From contig JAIGNY010000589.1 in assembly GCA_020152595.1 (NCBI GenBank), positions 901,001 to 965,000 on the forward strand: DNA of 64,000 bases, given 5' to 3'. Source of the stretch: Chiridota heheva (taxonomy: Eukaryota; Echinodermata; Holothuroidea; Apodida; Chiridotidae). Positions 1-11,496 of this stretch are shown piece after piece. The translations under genes and the position numbers were made by a program. The notes under the pieces are model-generated. The model did not search any database. It had not been told where the DNA came from and worked only from the letters and a program-made list of their open reading frames with translations. Each line of letters begins with the position of its first letter. Position 1 is the stretch's first letter.

Positions 1-1132
1 TTGTATTCACAAAAAGCTTGAATGTATTTGGACAGGTAGAGATTTTGCAATAAATTTGTATCCTTTTAATATTCTGAACATTTTGTATTAACATGTGTCT
101 ATCAATAATTACCACTGATTTCTGAGATATTCGCGAAAACATAAGAATAAGGACACAGCGAGGCCTACAATGCATAACTCCCGTTGTGTCACATTGACAT
201 AGACCAACAGTTAAACATAAATTTGCTTATTATTATGTGTCATTTTCTTGTGGATAAAGAGGAAATATCGACTCAAGTTCAGCTCCATTATTCCTTTATG
301 ATTCGCGGACTCCACTTGTTATGTTAGGCTGTAAGTATTACTGTATGGTTCACTGTAAGTTTCACATAACACTAGTGTTGTACTGTCCTATCCATACGTC
401 ACGAAAAAACTAATACGTAATGAGCATATGTTTGGAGACCTAAAAAAAAACCGGATTTTTTTACAATTTGGGATCTGATTTTGTGAGAAAGTGTTTGTGG
501 TGAGTGTTTATGAAGGGCATTTGTATCAATTTGTGCAACGTGGCTGCTACCTGTCCATATATAATTAAAATTTGGAATTGAGTGCCATTTAGAAACTACA
601 GAAATGCTAAAATAGTTATCATTAGAATAAGACTTTGATGGCAGGCTTTTGCGACCATTCCTAGAAGTGACTGGTTTCGGTAGTCTAAGAATCATGAAAC
701 TCTTTAGGGCTATATGACTGTGTAAAGATGACAGCCTAATGTCAAAACGTATCATCCACCACAGGCAGTGATTATGCACCCCATGTTGATCACAGCAGAA
801 TAGCTTGTGAAAGGTCTGTTGTTGGTCATGCAAACCCCAGTTTGATCCAGAAAGTGGGCAGGGTGTCACTGAACACTAAAACTGGGCATTTATAAAGCAG
901 TAAGGGCACTTTGATGGCAGGTGTGAGGTCACTTGAAATGTAAATAAGGGAATAATGAATGCAACAAGTAGTGTCCCTGCATCTTATTATATTGGGAAAC
1001 TTCAATCAGCATGAAAAGAAGGCAAAAACAAAAGTAAGTTCTTGTGAACAAAATTTAGAATGCTTAGTGAAAAGGAGCAGAGTGGAGCGCCCCTCTGAAA
1101 AGCTAAAATAGGGGCCGGCCATGTGCAAAATA
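1..1132. other. Sequence before the 48-bp satellite
   Basis: AT-rich single-copy-looking DNA. Apart from the open frame at 402-869 I see no gene, tRNA or mobile-element end. Confidence 0.5.
402..869 (-). other. Unrecognised 156-codon open frame
   Basis: The minus-strand frame from 869 to 402 has no repeats and no motif I recognise. It contains several Cys/His near the start (LFCCDQHGVHNHCLWW) and no clear splice sites. It is long for an AT-rich stretch but may be chance or a transposon remnant. Confidence 0.2.
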
Positions 1133-2190
1133 CAAGGTTAGATTAACCGTATCACCCATCACTGGCAAAGAGTATGCACCCAAGGTTAGGTTAACCCTAT
1201 CACCCATCACTAGCAAAGAGTATGCACTCAAGGTTAGCTTAACCCTATCACCCATCACTGGCAAAAAGTATGCACCCAAGGTTAGGTTAACTGTATCACC
1301 CATCACTGGCAAAGAGTATGCACCCAAGGTTAGGTTAAGCGTATCACCCATTACTGGCAAAGAGTATGCACCCAAGGTTAGGTTAATCGTATCACCCATC
1401 ACTGGCAAAGAGTATGCACCCAAGGTTAGGTTAACTGTATCACCCATCACTGGCAAAGAGTATGCACCCAAGGTTAGCTTAACCCTATCACCCATAACTG
1501 GCAAAGAGTATGCACCCAAGGTTAGGTTAACTGTATCACCCATCACTGGCAAAGAGTATGTACCCAAGGTTAGGTTAAGCGTATCACCCATTACTGGCAA
1601 AGAGTATGCACCCAAGGTTAGGTTAATCGTATCACCCATCACTGGCAAAGAGTATGCACCCAAGGTTAGGCTAAGCGTATCACCCTTTACTGGCAAAGAG
1701 TATGCACCCAAGGTTAGGTTAATCGTATCACCCATCACTGGCAAAGAGTATGCACCCAAGGTTAGGTTAACTGTATCACCCATCACTGGTAAAGAGTATG
1801 CACCCAAGGTTAGGTTAATCGTATCACCCATCACTGGCAAAGAGTATGCACCCAAGGTTGGCTTAATCGTATCACCCATCACTGGCAAAGAGTATGCACC
1901 CAAGGTTAAGTTAACCCTATCACCCATCACTGGCAAAGAGTATGCACCCACGGTTAGGTTAACCCTATCACCCATCACTGGCAAAGAGTATGCACCCAAG
2001 GTTAGGTTAACCCTATCACCCATCACTGGCAAAGAGTATGCACCCAAGGTTAGGTTAACCCTATCACCCATCACTGGCAAAGAGTATGCACCCAAGGTTA
2101 GGTTAACCCTATCACCCATCACTGGCAAAGAGTATGCACCCAAGGTTAGGTTAACCCTATCACCCATCACTGGCAAAGAGTATGCACCCA
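1133..2190 (+). repeat. 48-bp satellite, 22 copies with higher-order structure
   Basis: The unit contains TATCACCCATCACTGGCAAA and GAGTATGCACCCAAGG. As 48 is a multiple of three and the unit lacks stops, the minus strand stays open as a 16-residue repeat (core LGAYSLPVMGD). That is probably a by-product. Diagnostic variants recur every 240 bp (five units), for example CACCCATTACTGG in the units near 1350 and 1590. Confidence 0.95.
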
Positions 2191-2480
2191 AATTGATTAT
2201 AGTGGAAGAAATGTTGGTAGCCATGTGCAAAGTAGTAGAAGTGCCAACACAATAGACTGCATGCATATAGTGCAAAGTGTTTTCTTAGAGATAAACAATC
2301 CACCTACAGTGTGTTGATTGCCCAGGAACACCAACAGTTTTATGAGGGCAGACATAGATTTTCCCTTCGTTCAACTATTTTTCTTTCACAAATTATATTT
2401 ACATATGTACACAAAAATTCTCATGAGACATGATCCTCCTTCGGGGCAACCAGTATTATTCACCTGTGGTAAATCAACGG

Positions 2481-2790
2481 TATAGGAAGATATTTCACAT
2501 TGGGGGCCAGATTTGATTTTTGTTCCAACAAACCTATAAAAATGTGTACTAGCCTCTTATATCTCAAACTATTTGTAATATGGGGTGGGTGGGATGGGAG
2601 GAAAAAAATTGTAAAATTTTAAGGATATTTTGGAAACAATTCCGCAAATGAATCAATTTCTTAAAAATTGAAGCAAATTTTAAGAAAGTAAATGAAATTT
2701 TTCAAACAATCTCTTTGGAATGAGAAAAGATGTGCAGGGAGGCATCAAAATCAATTCGTCAAACATTGGAGCCAAAACGGTACTCCCGCC
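2481..2790. mobile_element. Interspersed repeat related to the 7.4-kb element
   Basis: Shares GGAAGATATTT, TTGGGGGCCAGATTTGA-like and CAACAAACCTATAAAAATG blocks with 7438-7890, followed by the same A-rich degenerate interior. No coding capacity. Probably a non-autonomous DNA transposon; ends are not defined here. Confidence 0.55.
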
Positions 2791-3090
2791 CCCCCCCCCC
2801 CTTCCCCTCCCCCACCTCACATTCCCACGCCTTTGGGTTATTTCATACCATTGTTGTAGCTATGCTTTTCATCATTGTACTATGGGATTGCTTCATTGAA
2901 TTTAATCTCTTTCCTGTCTTGCAGGTATTCTGCCACCAAGGGTATAGTCATAGCAACATTTTGTACATTTTTTGAGGTTTTCAACGTGCCTGTGTTTTGG
3001 CCGATTCTTGTGATGTACTTTTTATTCTCTTCTTCCTGACGATGAGAAGACAAATAGAGGTAAGTAGCTCTCGATAGGAACTGTGTTTAA

Positions 3091-3197
3091 AGGATTGGTT
3101 CACGAAAGAGGATAAGATTTGCTTTGCTTTGTTTACCATTTAGTTTTTTTAAAAGTCCTCTTATAAGATGAACTTGCTTGACCCCTGAGCTAATCCT
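3091..3197. mobile_element. MITE family A, 107-bp internally deleted copy
   Basis: Begins AGGATTGGTTCA and ends TGAGCTAATCCT, flanked on both sides by TTAA (3087-3090 and 3198-3201). Its arms match the longer family A copies at 13900-14464, 44217-44707 and 60931-61500. Confidence 0.7.
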
Positions 3198-3292
3198 TTA
3201 ATAGTGACAGAAGTCTCACATAATCCTCATTTCATCCGTTAGATTATAAATAACAAATCATCTCTGTTTCAATCCATGAACTAATCCTTTGA

Positions 3293-3393
3293 CCCTTACT
3301 CTACCACGCGGAGATATTATCACCGTTTTGGGTGCCTCATCTTTGGCCCCGCCTCCCGAACGCATTTAAAAAAAAGTGCAGGTAGAGTAAGGG
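3293..3393. mobile_element. piggyBac-type MITE, copy 1
   Basis: 101 bp with terminal inverted repeats CCCTTACTCTACC / GGTAGAGTAAGGG. Flanks are TTGA (left, one change from TTAA) and TTAA (right). Non-coding. Ends resemble those of the 2.6-kb element at 34573-37163. Confidence 0.82.
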
Positions 3394-3458
3394 TTAATCA
3401 ACCCGCAAAAAATGCGCCATCTCGACAGAAGACCCTCCAATTTTCACGCCTTGATTAA

Positions 3459-3560
3459 CCCTTACTCTACCACGCGGAGATATTTTTCTCTGTTTTGGGT
3501 GCCCCATCTTTGGCCCCGCCTCCTGAGGGCATATTCAAAAAAGTGCTGGTAGAGTAAGGG
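3459..3560. mobile_element. piggyBac-type MITE, copy 2
   Basis: 102 bp with termini CCCTTACTCTACC / GGTAGAGTAAGGG and perfect TTAA flanks at 3455-3458 and 3561-3564. It is 65 bp from copy 1 in the same orientation, and the interiors are near-identical (TTTGGCCCCGCCTCC). Confidence 0.88.
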
Positions 3561-3564
3561 TTAA

Positions 3565-5428
3565 GCACACTTTTTGTAATTAATAAAAACTTTGATGCTA
3601 CTACTATTGGAGCTGCCAAGAATATGATGTCATCAGCCCAGCAGGATATTGGAATGTAGTGTATTTCTTTGTAATCTGAAGTTTTCTAGCCACTGGAAAA
3701 TTATTTTTATTAGGTAAGGACATTGTGTAAACATGAAATAATCAAGTTAAACCTTTGTGTCACATCATTTTGGAATAAAAACTTCAGAATAAAAATATAT
3801 AAAAAATACATTATAATCCTTATGTCCCTGTTAGGGTAAATGGCTCTGTCTAAATGTTAAGAGTTTCGGACCCAAAATGTAAAGGGTTTCCAGCCAAGCA
3901 TAGTCTAACCTAACCCATTTAAATTAATAATAGGGCCTAATTAAATACTAATTATTAATTTATATGCCCAATAACCTAAAATTGTAACTGGTGGAAACAC
4001 TTGACGTCATGAAACACTTAACATTTACTTGATGCCTTGCAGAAATAGTGTCTTGCTAAAGATTGCAATACAGAATTGAACAAAATGGCAGCCTCCATGT
4101 GCTGGATTCAAACATGAATAAATTGAGATAGGAATAAGATTTTAACTTGATGTGTTTGCTGGTTAAGATTTAGATTCTCTATCATATGAAATAAGGATTG
4201 TATCAGACTTTATTTCTCCTTTAAACTTTGGGAGGGCAAATATATTTGCAAAATCAGGAAATTGGTGTTGAGTTTAATATTGTACCATGCATCTTTAAAT
4301 GTCATCGGTTTTCTCCCCAAGCATATAATCAGTTTAGCCCAAGATGAATGACTTATTGTGTACAGTGTAACAGTAGCTGGTTGCTAACAAGTGAATTGGC
4401 AGTTAAAAAAGGTATAGATTTTTTCGGGTTGTTTAAGGGCCAACATTTGTTTTTATTGCATTTTTACTGGATTTTGGGCTTTAACAATTGGAAGTGTTAG
4501 TAAAGTAATTATATGGATGTATAGGGGCAAGATCTAAATTGATTGTTTTGAAATCTCTTCAAAACCATCAGACTAGCAAAACATTTTATAAAAATGGAAA
4601 AACATTGACCATTTCACCGCATTGAATAGATTTAGTTGAAATTGCTATTTATGGTTTTCTTTCAGCATATGATCAAGTACAGATATTTACCATGGTCCAG
4701 AGGCAAAACAAAGTACAAGGGAAAGGAAGACACAGGAGATGTGATTGCTCAGTGAGAGACAAATCGATGCAGTACATCCACCCTCTTTTGTTTCTATGAG
4801 GAGTTTTTTGGTATTATTATAAAGGACTTTGGACATATAATCTTATATCGTTTTATGTTAACCATTTTTACTGAATTTGGAAACCAGCTGTTTATTTGTT
4901 TTACTTCATGCTATGAATGAAATATCTAGAGTACCCAGTGTGAGAGGATAGGGGAATTTCCTTTTGTTGTATTGGAATTCCCCTTAAATAACAAAGGAGG
5001 TATATGGTATTGCTTTAGAAACCTCAGTATAGGTCAATGTGATAAATTGATATAGGTCGATTTATGTGATATCACATATGTGATATAGGTCAATGTGATA
5101 TATCAAATTGGTCAATGTGATCAATCCCAGTCAAAGGTGAGGGGAGTTAACTTTTGTTGCACATCTAGTATCACGTCTGTGTAACACTACTGTATCTGTG
5201 AAGAGTGCAGGTTCTGCTCTATGGAATTGCTCGGCATAAGATATATACATTTCTGGCACGTGGATGTGAATATACTGTGCCTGATTTCTAGCGATAAGTT
5301 AGTTATACCATATTTTATTTTATAGAATTCCTGATTGTAACATGAAGGTTAATGTTGAAATGGAGCTTATTTTGTGAGGAAGAACTGGAGAAAGTTCAAA
5401 CTGCTTACTTACCTCCTTTTTCTTCTCT
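3565..5428. other. Non-coding AT-rich stretch
   Basis: No gene seen. 4079-4225 resembles, in opposite orientation, 42363-42525 (both carry AAAATGGCAGC and a TCTATCA-containing block), so it is probably a dispersed repeat. 5010-5125 has short imperfect repeats of GGTCAATGTGATA. Confidence 0.5.
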
Positions 5429-5512
5429 TTCTATCCCCCTTCCCCCTCTTCCCCCTTCCCCCTTCCCCCTTCCCCTTCCCCCTTCCCCCCCCCCTTCCCC
5501 CTTTTCTTTTTT
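5429..5512. repeat. Polypyrimidine tract (CCCCCTT)n
   Basis: Almost pure C/T on the + strand, built from CCCCCTT and CCCCTT blocks. Mirror-repeat sequence of this kind can form triplex DNA. Apparent open frames here are compositional. Confidence 0.9.
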
Positions 5513-5576
5513 CCCTTAACAACCTTCCTTTTCTCACTATCCTTATTCTTACACCATAATTTATTAACACCCTCTT

Positions 5577-5640
5577 GGCACATTTGACTGCTGACTGTCG
5601 TGGTGGTGGGTGCGTTAAACATCAACAAACCAAACCATCA
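5577..5640 (+). repeat. LINE-like 3' tail relic
   Basis: Contains CACATTTGACTGCTGACTGT and CGTGGTGG, then ends in (ACAAACCA)-like repeats. Resembles the tails at 19585-19632 and 26565-26612, and more distantly the tail of the RNase H LINE at 30595. Confidence 0.45.
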
Positions 5641-5736
5641 AACTGCTTACAAGGTTCACATTGCAGGTTGGAAGGTCAAGGGTCAGTCAAGATTGGTTTC
5701 GGTTCACTTGAGGAAATCATAGTTGTTACCTAAATT

Positions 5737-6430
5737 GAAGGAGCTTGACCATTTCTCACTAGGAATGTTTAGGGGTCAGTCAGGATAAACTGAGTATTCT
5801 TTAATTTGTGTAAATCATACTTTTTGTGTTGTCTAAAATGAAGGAGTTGGACTATATCTAACTAGGAATGTTTAGGAATATTCAAGAGTTAATCAAGATG
5901 AAATGAGTATTGTTTTATTTAAATAAATCTACTTTCTTTTTATATGTTATCTAAATTAAAGGAGCCCGACCATTTCTCACTAGGAATGTTTAGGGGTCAG
6001 TCAGGATAAACTGAGTATTGTTTAATTTGTGTAAATCATACTTTTTGTGTTGTCTTAATTGAAGGAGCCATACTATATCTAACTAGGAATGTTTAGGAAC
6101 ATTTAAGATTTAGTCACATTCAAGATTTAGTCAAGATGAAATGAGTATTGTTTTATTTAAGTAAATCTACTTTCTTTTTATAAGTTATCTAAATTAAAGG
6201 AGCCCAACTATTTCTCACTAGGAATGTTTAGGAACATTCAAGGGTTAGTCAAAATAAAATGAGTATTGTTATATTTAAGTAAGTCTGCTTTCTTTTTTTA
6301 TGTTATCAAAATTGAATGAGCTATTGTATCTCACTAGGAACGTTCAGGGGTCAGGCAAGATAAAATGAATATTGTTTAATTTGACTAAATCATTATCATA
6401 CTTTTTTTACGATATCTAAATTGAAGGAGC
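5737..6430 (+). repeat. Alternating ~110-bp tandem repeat, about six units
   Basis: Units start near 5737, 5840, 5957, 6061, 6196, 6313 and 6423, each with (G/A)AAGGAG and CACTAGGAATGTTTAGG or AACTAGGAATGTTTAGG. Two subtypes alternate, so the true period is a dimer of about 220-240 bp. Confidence 0.8.
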
Positions 6431-6861
6431 CTGGCTGTATATGTTTCCTCTCAGCCTGTGTGTCAAAAGGTGGGGGTCTTCAATCAAAGGTTCATTCCAA
6501 TTTGCAGTGCAGTTGGGTGGTAAGCAGAGGTGTAGGAGTGAGTATGCAGGGGGCAAGCTGACCCCTTTGCTTGGGAGGTGAAATTGGAAAGTTATAAACT
6601 TGATTAAAATTGAACAAAAATTGGTTAAAATAATTTGAAATTTTGGTGAAAGTTGACATTTCCCAAAAATTAAAAGAAAATTTCCCAAAATATGAAGAAA
6701 GCCTCCCAAAAATGAAGAAAATTTCTCCGAAATTGAAGGAGATTTCGATTAGCAGCAACATTTCATGGAAACTTAATTTACCAGTGCAATGTTTCCACTT
6801 GCAACCAGGAAATATTTTGGGATCTTGCCCTCTTAGGAGGTCACTCTTTCCCTGGTTGTAA

Positions 6862-7171
6862 GGAATTCATTGCTGTAGTTGATCAAGTGGGCGGAATTCA
6901 TCGCTTTAATTGATCAAGTGGGCGGAATTCATTGCTGTAATTGATCAAGTGGGCGGAATTCATTGCTGTAATTGATCAAGTGGGCAGAATTCATTGCTGT
7001 AATTGATCAAGTGGGCGGAATTCATTGCTGTAATTGAGCAAGTGGGCGGAATTTATTGCTGTAATTAATCAAGTGGGCGGAATTCATTGCTGGAATTAAT
7101 CAAGTGGGCGAAATTCATTGCTGTAATTGATCAAGTGGGCGGAATTCATTGCTGTAATTGATCAAGTGGGC
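6862..7171 (+). repeat. 31-bp minisatellite, exactly 10 copies
   Basis: Unit GGAATTCATTGCTGTAATTG plus ATCAAGTGGGC, with few substitutions. Each unit carries an EcoRI-type GAATTC and TGATCA. Directly repeated with no spacers. Confidence 0.95.
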
Positions 7172-7437
7172 TCTTATTCTGGAAAGTAGTATGATTAATG
7201 TCTTAACAAATGTTTTGTCTTTTTCATTATTTTATGCTTGCTATGAGTATTTTATACTTGCAGGTTCTTGTTTTTTTTTTTATGTCATAAAATATTAATC
7301 TTGAAATGGTGTAATTCAATATTGCGGTGTTATAGGAGAACTGGCAGATATAAATTATAATTTACTAAATTATTCTATTAAAAGCGATTTAATTCAAATA
7401 GCAAGTTTGGATTTTAAGAACACCATTGAATGTGGCT

Positions 7438-7890
7438 CAGCGGCGTTGGAAGATATTTGATATTGGGGGCCAGATTTTACTTTTGTCCTGGCAACAAACC
7501 TATAAAAATGTATGAGTCTCTTATCATTTTCCCAAAACATTTTGTAAAGGAGGTGGGGAAGGGGGGATCGTAAAATTATTGGACATTTTGCTACATTTCT
7601 CAAAAATAAAATTCTTGAAATTAAAAAAGATTCCCAAAAAAATAAAAAAACAATGAAATTTCCTAAAAATCTAAGAAATTGTTTCAAAAATTAAGAAAAT
7701 TTCCCCAAAATGAGTGAAAATTAAAGGAAATTTCACAAACATTTAAAAAAAAATTGAATATTTTAGGATGATATGGAATCTGACTCATCAAAAACAATTT
7801 GTTAGACCTTCATTATTAGGGGAAGGGGAAATAATTTTCACCCCCTAATAAATTATTGGGGGGGGTGAACCCCTGGTTCCTATGCCACTG
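7438..7890. mobile_element. Non-autonomous DNA transposon with CAGTGGCG-type ends
   Basis: Left end CAGCGGCGTTGGAA and right end TTCCTATGCCACTG form a short imperfect inverted repeat. The interior is degenerate A-rich sequence and a G-rich block (near 7855). The CAGTGGCGTA-like terminus is shared with 9623-10086 and with single ends near 20063, 23256, 23653 and 35873. hAT-like by end sequence only. Confidence 0.5.
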
Positions 7891-8629
7891 GCTGCATGTT
7901 GTCTTATTTCAATATGGCTGCATATCACCAATTAGTTAGGACTTGCTTTTTGATTTCTCTGGTATGATCATATTATTCCTTAGGTGGGAACTTTGTAAGC
8001 AAATTTCAAATAAAGTTGTCATTTTTACAAAGCATCACCTAATATGATGTTGGTTGGTTCTTTTTTTCTTGAACTTCTGGTTGAGAGTATAGTTTCAAAA
8101 TACAAATTTTAGTTTATAGTTTGATATAAAATCTGTTTTTCTCTTTGTTTATACTTTCTTAGAAATAAACCTTGACAATGTTAATCATCAAGTCTGCATG
8201 TGGCCTGAATCGAGCATCCATGGCCCTACTGTGGGGCCCTTGACCTTGCTATGGCGTCTTTGGTCCAAGTTTGGCACCATTGGCCCCTGCAATTTGTGCT
8301 CTTCACCAGGGCCTGGCTTGAAGTGTCTTTTCACTGTTGAAGGCCCCATTTGCAAAAGTAGCTGTACAAAACAAGCGCTGCCCTTTGCTCAGTATGGGAC
8401 GTACTCTGGTCCCTTCAGCACCCTTCTGTACCAAATCTTGCCCCCACACTGGCTTGTTCCTCTAGCTTCACTGCTGGTGCGTTTTGATATTAAACAGAAG
8501 AAGCATATTTTGCTCTCCTTCAAGAACAGGCAAGATCAGGCATGTGAGACTATTTATTTAGCTGATTTCAGCCATTTTCTGCATAATTGACAATACTTCT
8601 TCACCGTTACTCCCAGTGGAGCATACATA

Positions 8630-8800
8630 AGGCACCGACAAAGCTCCATTCTGACCTATCCTTGGTGAGCCACCGCCATTCATGCCAAGTCTTCTCTTTG
8701 GCCTTCATTTCTCCTCCTATGGTCCTGCGCCAGGTATCAAGGAATCTGCCTCTGCCCCTCTTCCTGGGGTGTCCAAGTCAAGACTGTGTGGATGGCCTTT
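8630..8800 (-). pseudogene. Non-LTR retrotransposon C-terminal relic
   Basis: Minus-strand frames contain a broken version of the conserved LINE C-terminal segment (Trp-Thr-Pro, Arg/Gly-rich, Trp-Arg, Glu-Lys-rich block, then WHEWRWLTKDR). Several frame breaks. Immediately followed on the + strand by the tail of a different LINE. Confidence 0.5.
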
Positions 8801-8815
8801 CTTGGTTGGTTTACT

Positions 8816-8872
8816 AAGGCACAATTTGACCCTCATTGTCGTGGTGCCGTTAAGACCTCATCAAACAAACAA
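8816..8872 (+). repeat. 3' tail of the RNase H LINE family
   Basis: GGCACAATTTGACC then TCGTGGTGCCGTTAAGACCT ending in (CAAA)n. Same as the ends of the copies at 30595 and 48952. Only the tail is present: an extremely 5'-truncated insertion. Confidence 0.8.
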
Positions 8873-8949
8873 TTATAATGTCCCAACAGACCTCCATTTG
8901 AGTATTTACGTCAAGATGGCCATTTTATTAACCAGTCGTGGAGCACTGG

Positions 8950-9022
8950 TTGGAAACCCACTGGGAATCAAACCCTGGATGCTAGATTAGAAAGCTGAAG
9001 CTTTACCACACTGCCACAGAGT
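8950..9022 (-). repeat. tRNA-derived SINE-like sequence
   Basis: On the minus strand an A-box-like TGGCAGTGTGG (9016-9006) is followed 31 bp later by a B-box-like GGTTTGATTCC (8974-8964), the internal RNA polymerase III promoter layout. The cloverleaf is not convincingly intact, so it is more likely a SINE head or tRNA pseudogene than a working tRNA. Confidence 0.5.
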
Positions 9023-9457
9023 TCTTCATATGTAGCCTGTGGTCAAGCCATGTCCAGCACATCTTTTTAACATGGGAGATTTATAACTGGTCAAAACTGT
9101 TGGAATAATTTAGCGTTATGAGAGCTGCATTAGTAAGCTTCATGATTATTCCCTTCCTTAATATTTATCTCGCAACCCGACCCCCTTTTCAATTTTGGAT
9201 TTTTGTGTTTTAACCTACTTTTGAATAAAAAATAAACATTGGAGATGGGAAGGTTAAGATTATAAGGTAGGGGAGATTTGGTTGTCTAGGGAACTGACAG
9301 GTGTCCTAAAAGTTTATGATCAAAACTGCAAGCATAGGGATCAAAGAACAACAAAAATTGCTATCAGTTATGATATATATAATGATGAAAATTAAAAAAA
9401 GGCTTTATCAAAGCAGTTGTAATATTAAGGTTTGCTATAGTTTGTAGTTTAGAATTA

Positions 9458-9533
9458 GAAACGACCCATTTTGAGCATGAATTGGAAACGACCTATTTTG
9501 AGCATGAATTGGAAACGACCTATTTCGAGCAAG
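9458..9533 (+). repeat. 27-bp tandem repeat, 2.8 copies
   Basis: Unit GAAACGACCTATTTTGAGCA plus TGAATTG, starting at 9458, 9485 and 9512. Confidence 0.9.
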
Positions 9534-9622
9534 GTACTACTGAAAAAAGGCACCTTTTAGAACTTATTGGGCCTGTCGTAAAAAGTGGGTGAGGAAAAAC
9601 TGGAAGTTCTGAAATATAAACG

Positions 9623-10086
9623 AGTGGCGTAGCTAGGGTTTCCATATTGGGGAAGGCAAATAAAATTGACAAGATGAACTGACAAGTACAAATCTGAACT
9701 GACAAGTTTTTCCTAAAAATATGCGACATTTAGCCCATAATTTCTCAAGTTTTTCCTCAAATTATCCTAATTTTTCCTAAAAATTTTAAAAGTCCCTAAT
9801 TCTGTATTTTCTTAAAATTTCCAAAGTTTTTCCTTAAAATATGCGACATTATCTCCAAAATTTTGGAAGTTTTTCTTCAAATTATCTTGCTTTTTCCTCA
9901 AAAATTTGAGAGTTATCTTCAAAATATCAATATACCTGATTTTTCTCAAAACAAGGACTTTCCAAGTCCTTGCTCAAAATAACCGATTCTTTCCTCATAA
10001 CTTTTTTTTTTTAATGGGCGGGGATTAGCTTGAATTCAGATTTCTTGATGGTTTGTCCCCTGCAAAAAAGTCTAGCAGTGCCACTG
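9623..10086. mobile_element. Non-autonomous DNA transposon, CAGTGGCG-type ends
   Basis: Left AGTGGCGTAGCTAG and right CTAGCAGTGCCACT are imperfect inverted repeats. The interior is degenerate T-rich (repeated TTTTTCCTCAAA). No coding capacity. Confidence 0.5.
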
Positions 10087-11156
10087 ACACAAACACTTAA
10101 AGGGGGCACAAGCACTTCAGGGAGGAAGGGGGGGGGGGCACTTGGGAAGATTCTCCATATTGAGTTATATTATATCGTTCCTCCTAGAATGCTAAAAATC
10201 AACAGATGCTGAATTTGAAGAACAATTTTTTAGAAGTTTAGGGGCATGGCTGTAACCTACTATGCATAATTTCACACTTCACGCGTGGAACTTGATCGAT
10301 AAACTAACTCAGCACGAAATTAACGGGTTTTTTAAGTTTAAAACTCAGAATCATGGCCGTTCTCTTAGAAGAACATGTGAAAGAGCAATACAATAAATAT
10401 GTACTGGCTGAATTAGGGGGCGGGGGAGAAAGAAGTGGATGTCAAAGCGTATTATTTGGGTAGAAAGTATGCAGTTACTCTGAGTAAACTACATTTAATT
10501 ATAACCCCTGCAGAGAAATCAACACCCCTTGTTTGTGTCCGAGTAGTTTATCATGTTTTAATACCAATGCTATTTGTTCTCCCCATTGTTTAATGTTGAT
10601 TACCCAAACTCTTCATTTTCCCTCCATAGTACACATACCGAAAACTCCCTGAAACTCTGCGATTTTAAGGCATTTTATGGCTGATATTTTATCCAAAATT
10701 AACACAGATTTACACAGCAATATCATCCAAAACAGCATGGAAACTTAGCTATTTAGACCCTTATACGTTTCCATTTTTCATGGGTTTATTTTGTTTTTAA
10801 ACTGAAACACCAGCGTTCATTTAGGTACCATTTGTTTTGAACTACAGAAAAAGAAAAACCGCAAAAAACAATTTTTGTTTTATTCTATTGTTTTTCTCAT
10901 CACTATTGACCCACAAATATTTTGCTTCGTATTGCCATGGGTCATCTCTACAAACACTCTTATTGACTTTATCTTGTACCAGTCAATTCACAATTGATGA
11001 TGGAAGCCATTGGTCTATGAAAATATTAATTAAATAATAGTAACACCTCATTCCCAACATCAGTTACAGACTGAGAATCCTCTCTTGCTTTAGAATGGAT
11101 TTCTGCCTCAGCATCCCCAGTCCGGGTCCCGCTGGTACTTGGTAGGCCTACAGGTA
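10087..11156. other. Non-coding stretch
   Basis: No gene recognised. 11109-11153 is bounded by CTGCCTCAG and CAG|GTAAGA and could be a small + strand non-coding exon, but nothing else supports it. Confidence 0.4.
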
Positions 11157-11496
11157 AGAATAATTAGCTTGATCGGTGCTGACTTCCGTAACTTTCGCGC
11201 TCTTTCCAAATCTTGATGCAGCTGCGGCTGCCACAAATGCATTAACTGGGGCCTTGACAGTTTCATGTAATATATTTTCCTTTTGAAAATAGATCCTTAT
11301 GATATTTCACATTATGATTTTCCCGATAGTCATCATCAAATTGTCGGTTACACAGTTCACATTGTAACTTAGTTCGGACAGGTTTTTTGCGTTTCTTCTT
11401 CTTCCTGAAAGTGACAAAACTTGCTTTCTCGTAATTGTTATACCAGGGATTTCTTATGATTGCGCCATTCGAATGAACGAAATTTACGTAGATCAT
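11157..11496 (-). pseudogene. Zinc-finger-like coding relic with a frame break
   Basis: On the minus strand, 11496 downward encodes a basic stretch (FRKKKKRKKPVRTKLQ) followed by CELCNRQFDDDYRENHNVKY and H, a C-x2-C-x11-H-x4-H arrangement like single N-terminal fingers of some transposase-derived proteins. This frame stops near 11263. The alternative frame stays open from there, reading KENILHETVKAPVNAF, then an Ala-rich stretch, to about 11157. One frame break would join them. No further exon was found. Family unknown; domesticated transposase or transposon relic is possible. Confidence 0.4.

Noticed and set aside
1133-2190. Telomere-like words (GGTTAGGTTAACCCTA) in the 48-bp satellite
   Set aside because: No tandem TTAGGG hexamers; the resemblance is confined to part of a 48-bp unit.
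1133-2275. A 390-codon repeat protein made of 16-residue units on the minus strand
   Set aside because: It is fully explained by a 48-bp satellite without stops; there are no flanking gene signals.
6862-7171. Possible CRISPR array (10 regular 31-bp repeats)
   Set aside because: Repeats are contiguous with no spacers, in a eukaryotic context; it is a minisatellite.
11109-11153. Non-coding upstream exon of enolase bounded by AG and GTAAGA
   Set aside because: Good splice motifs but no coding content, no partner and 13.7 kb from the first coding exon; not supportable without transcripts.
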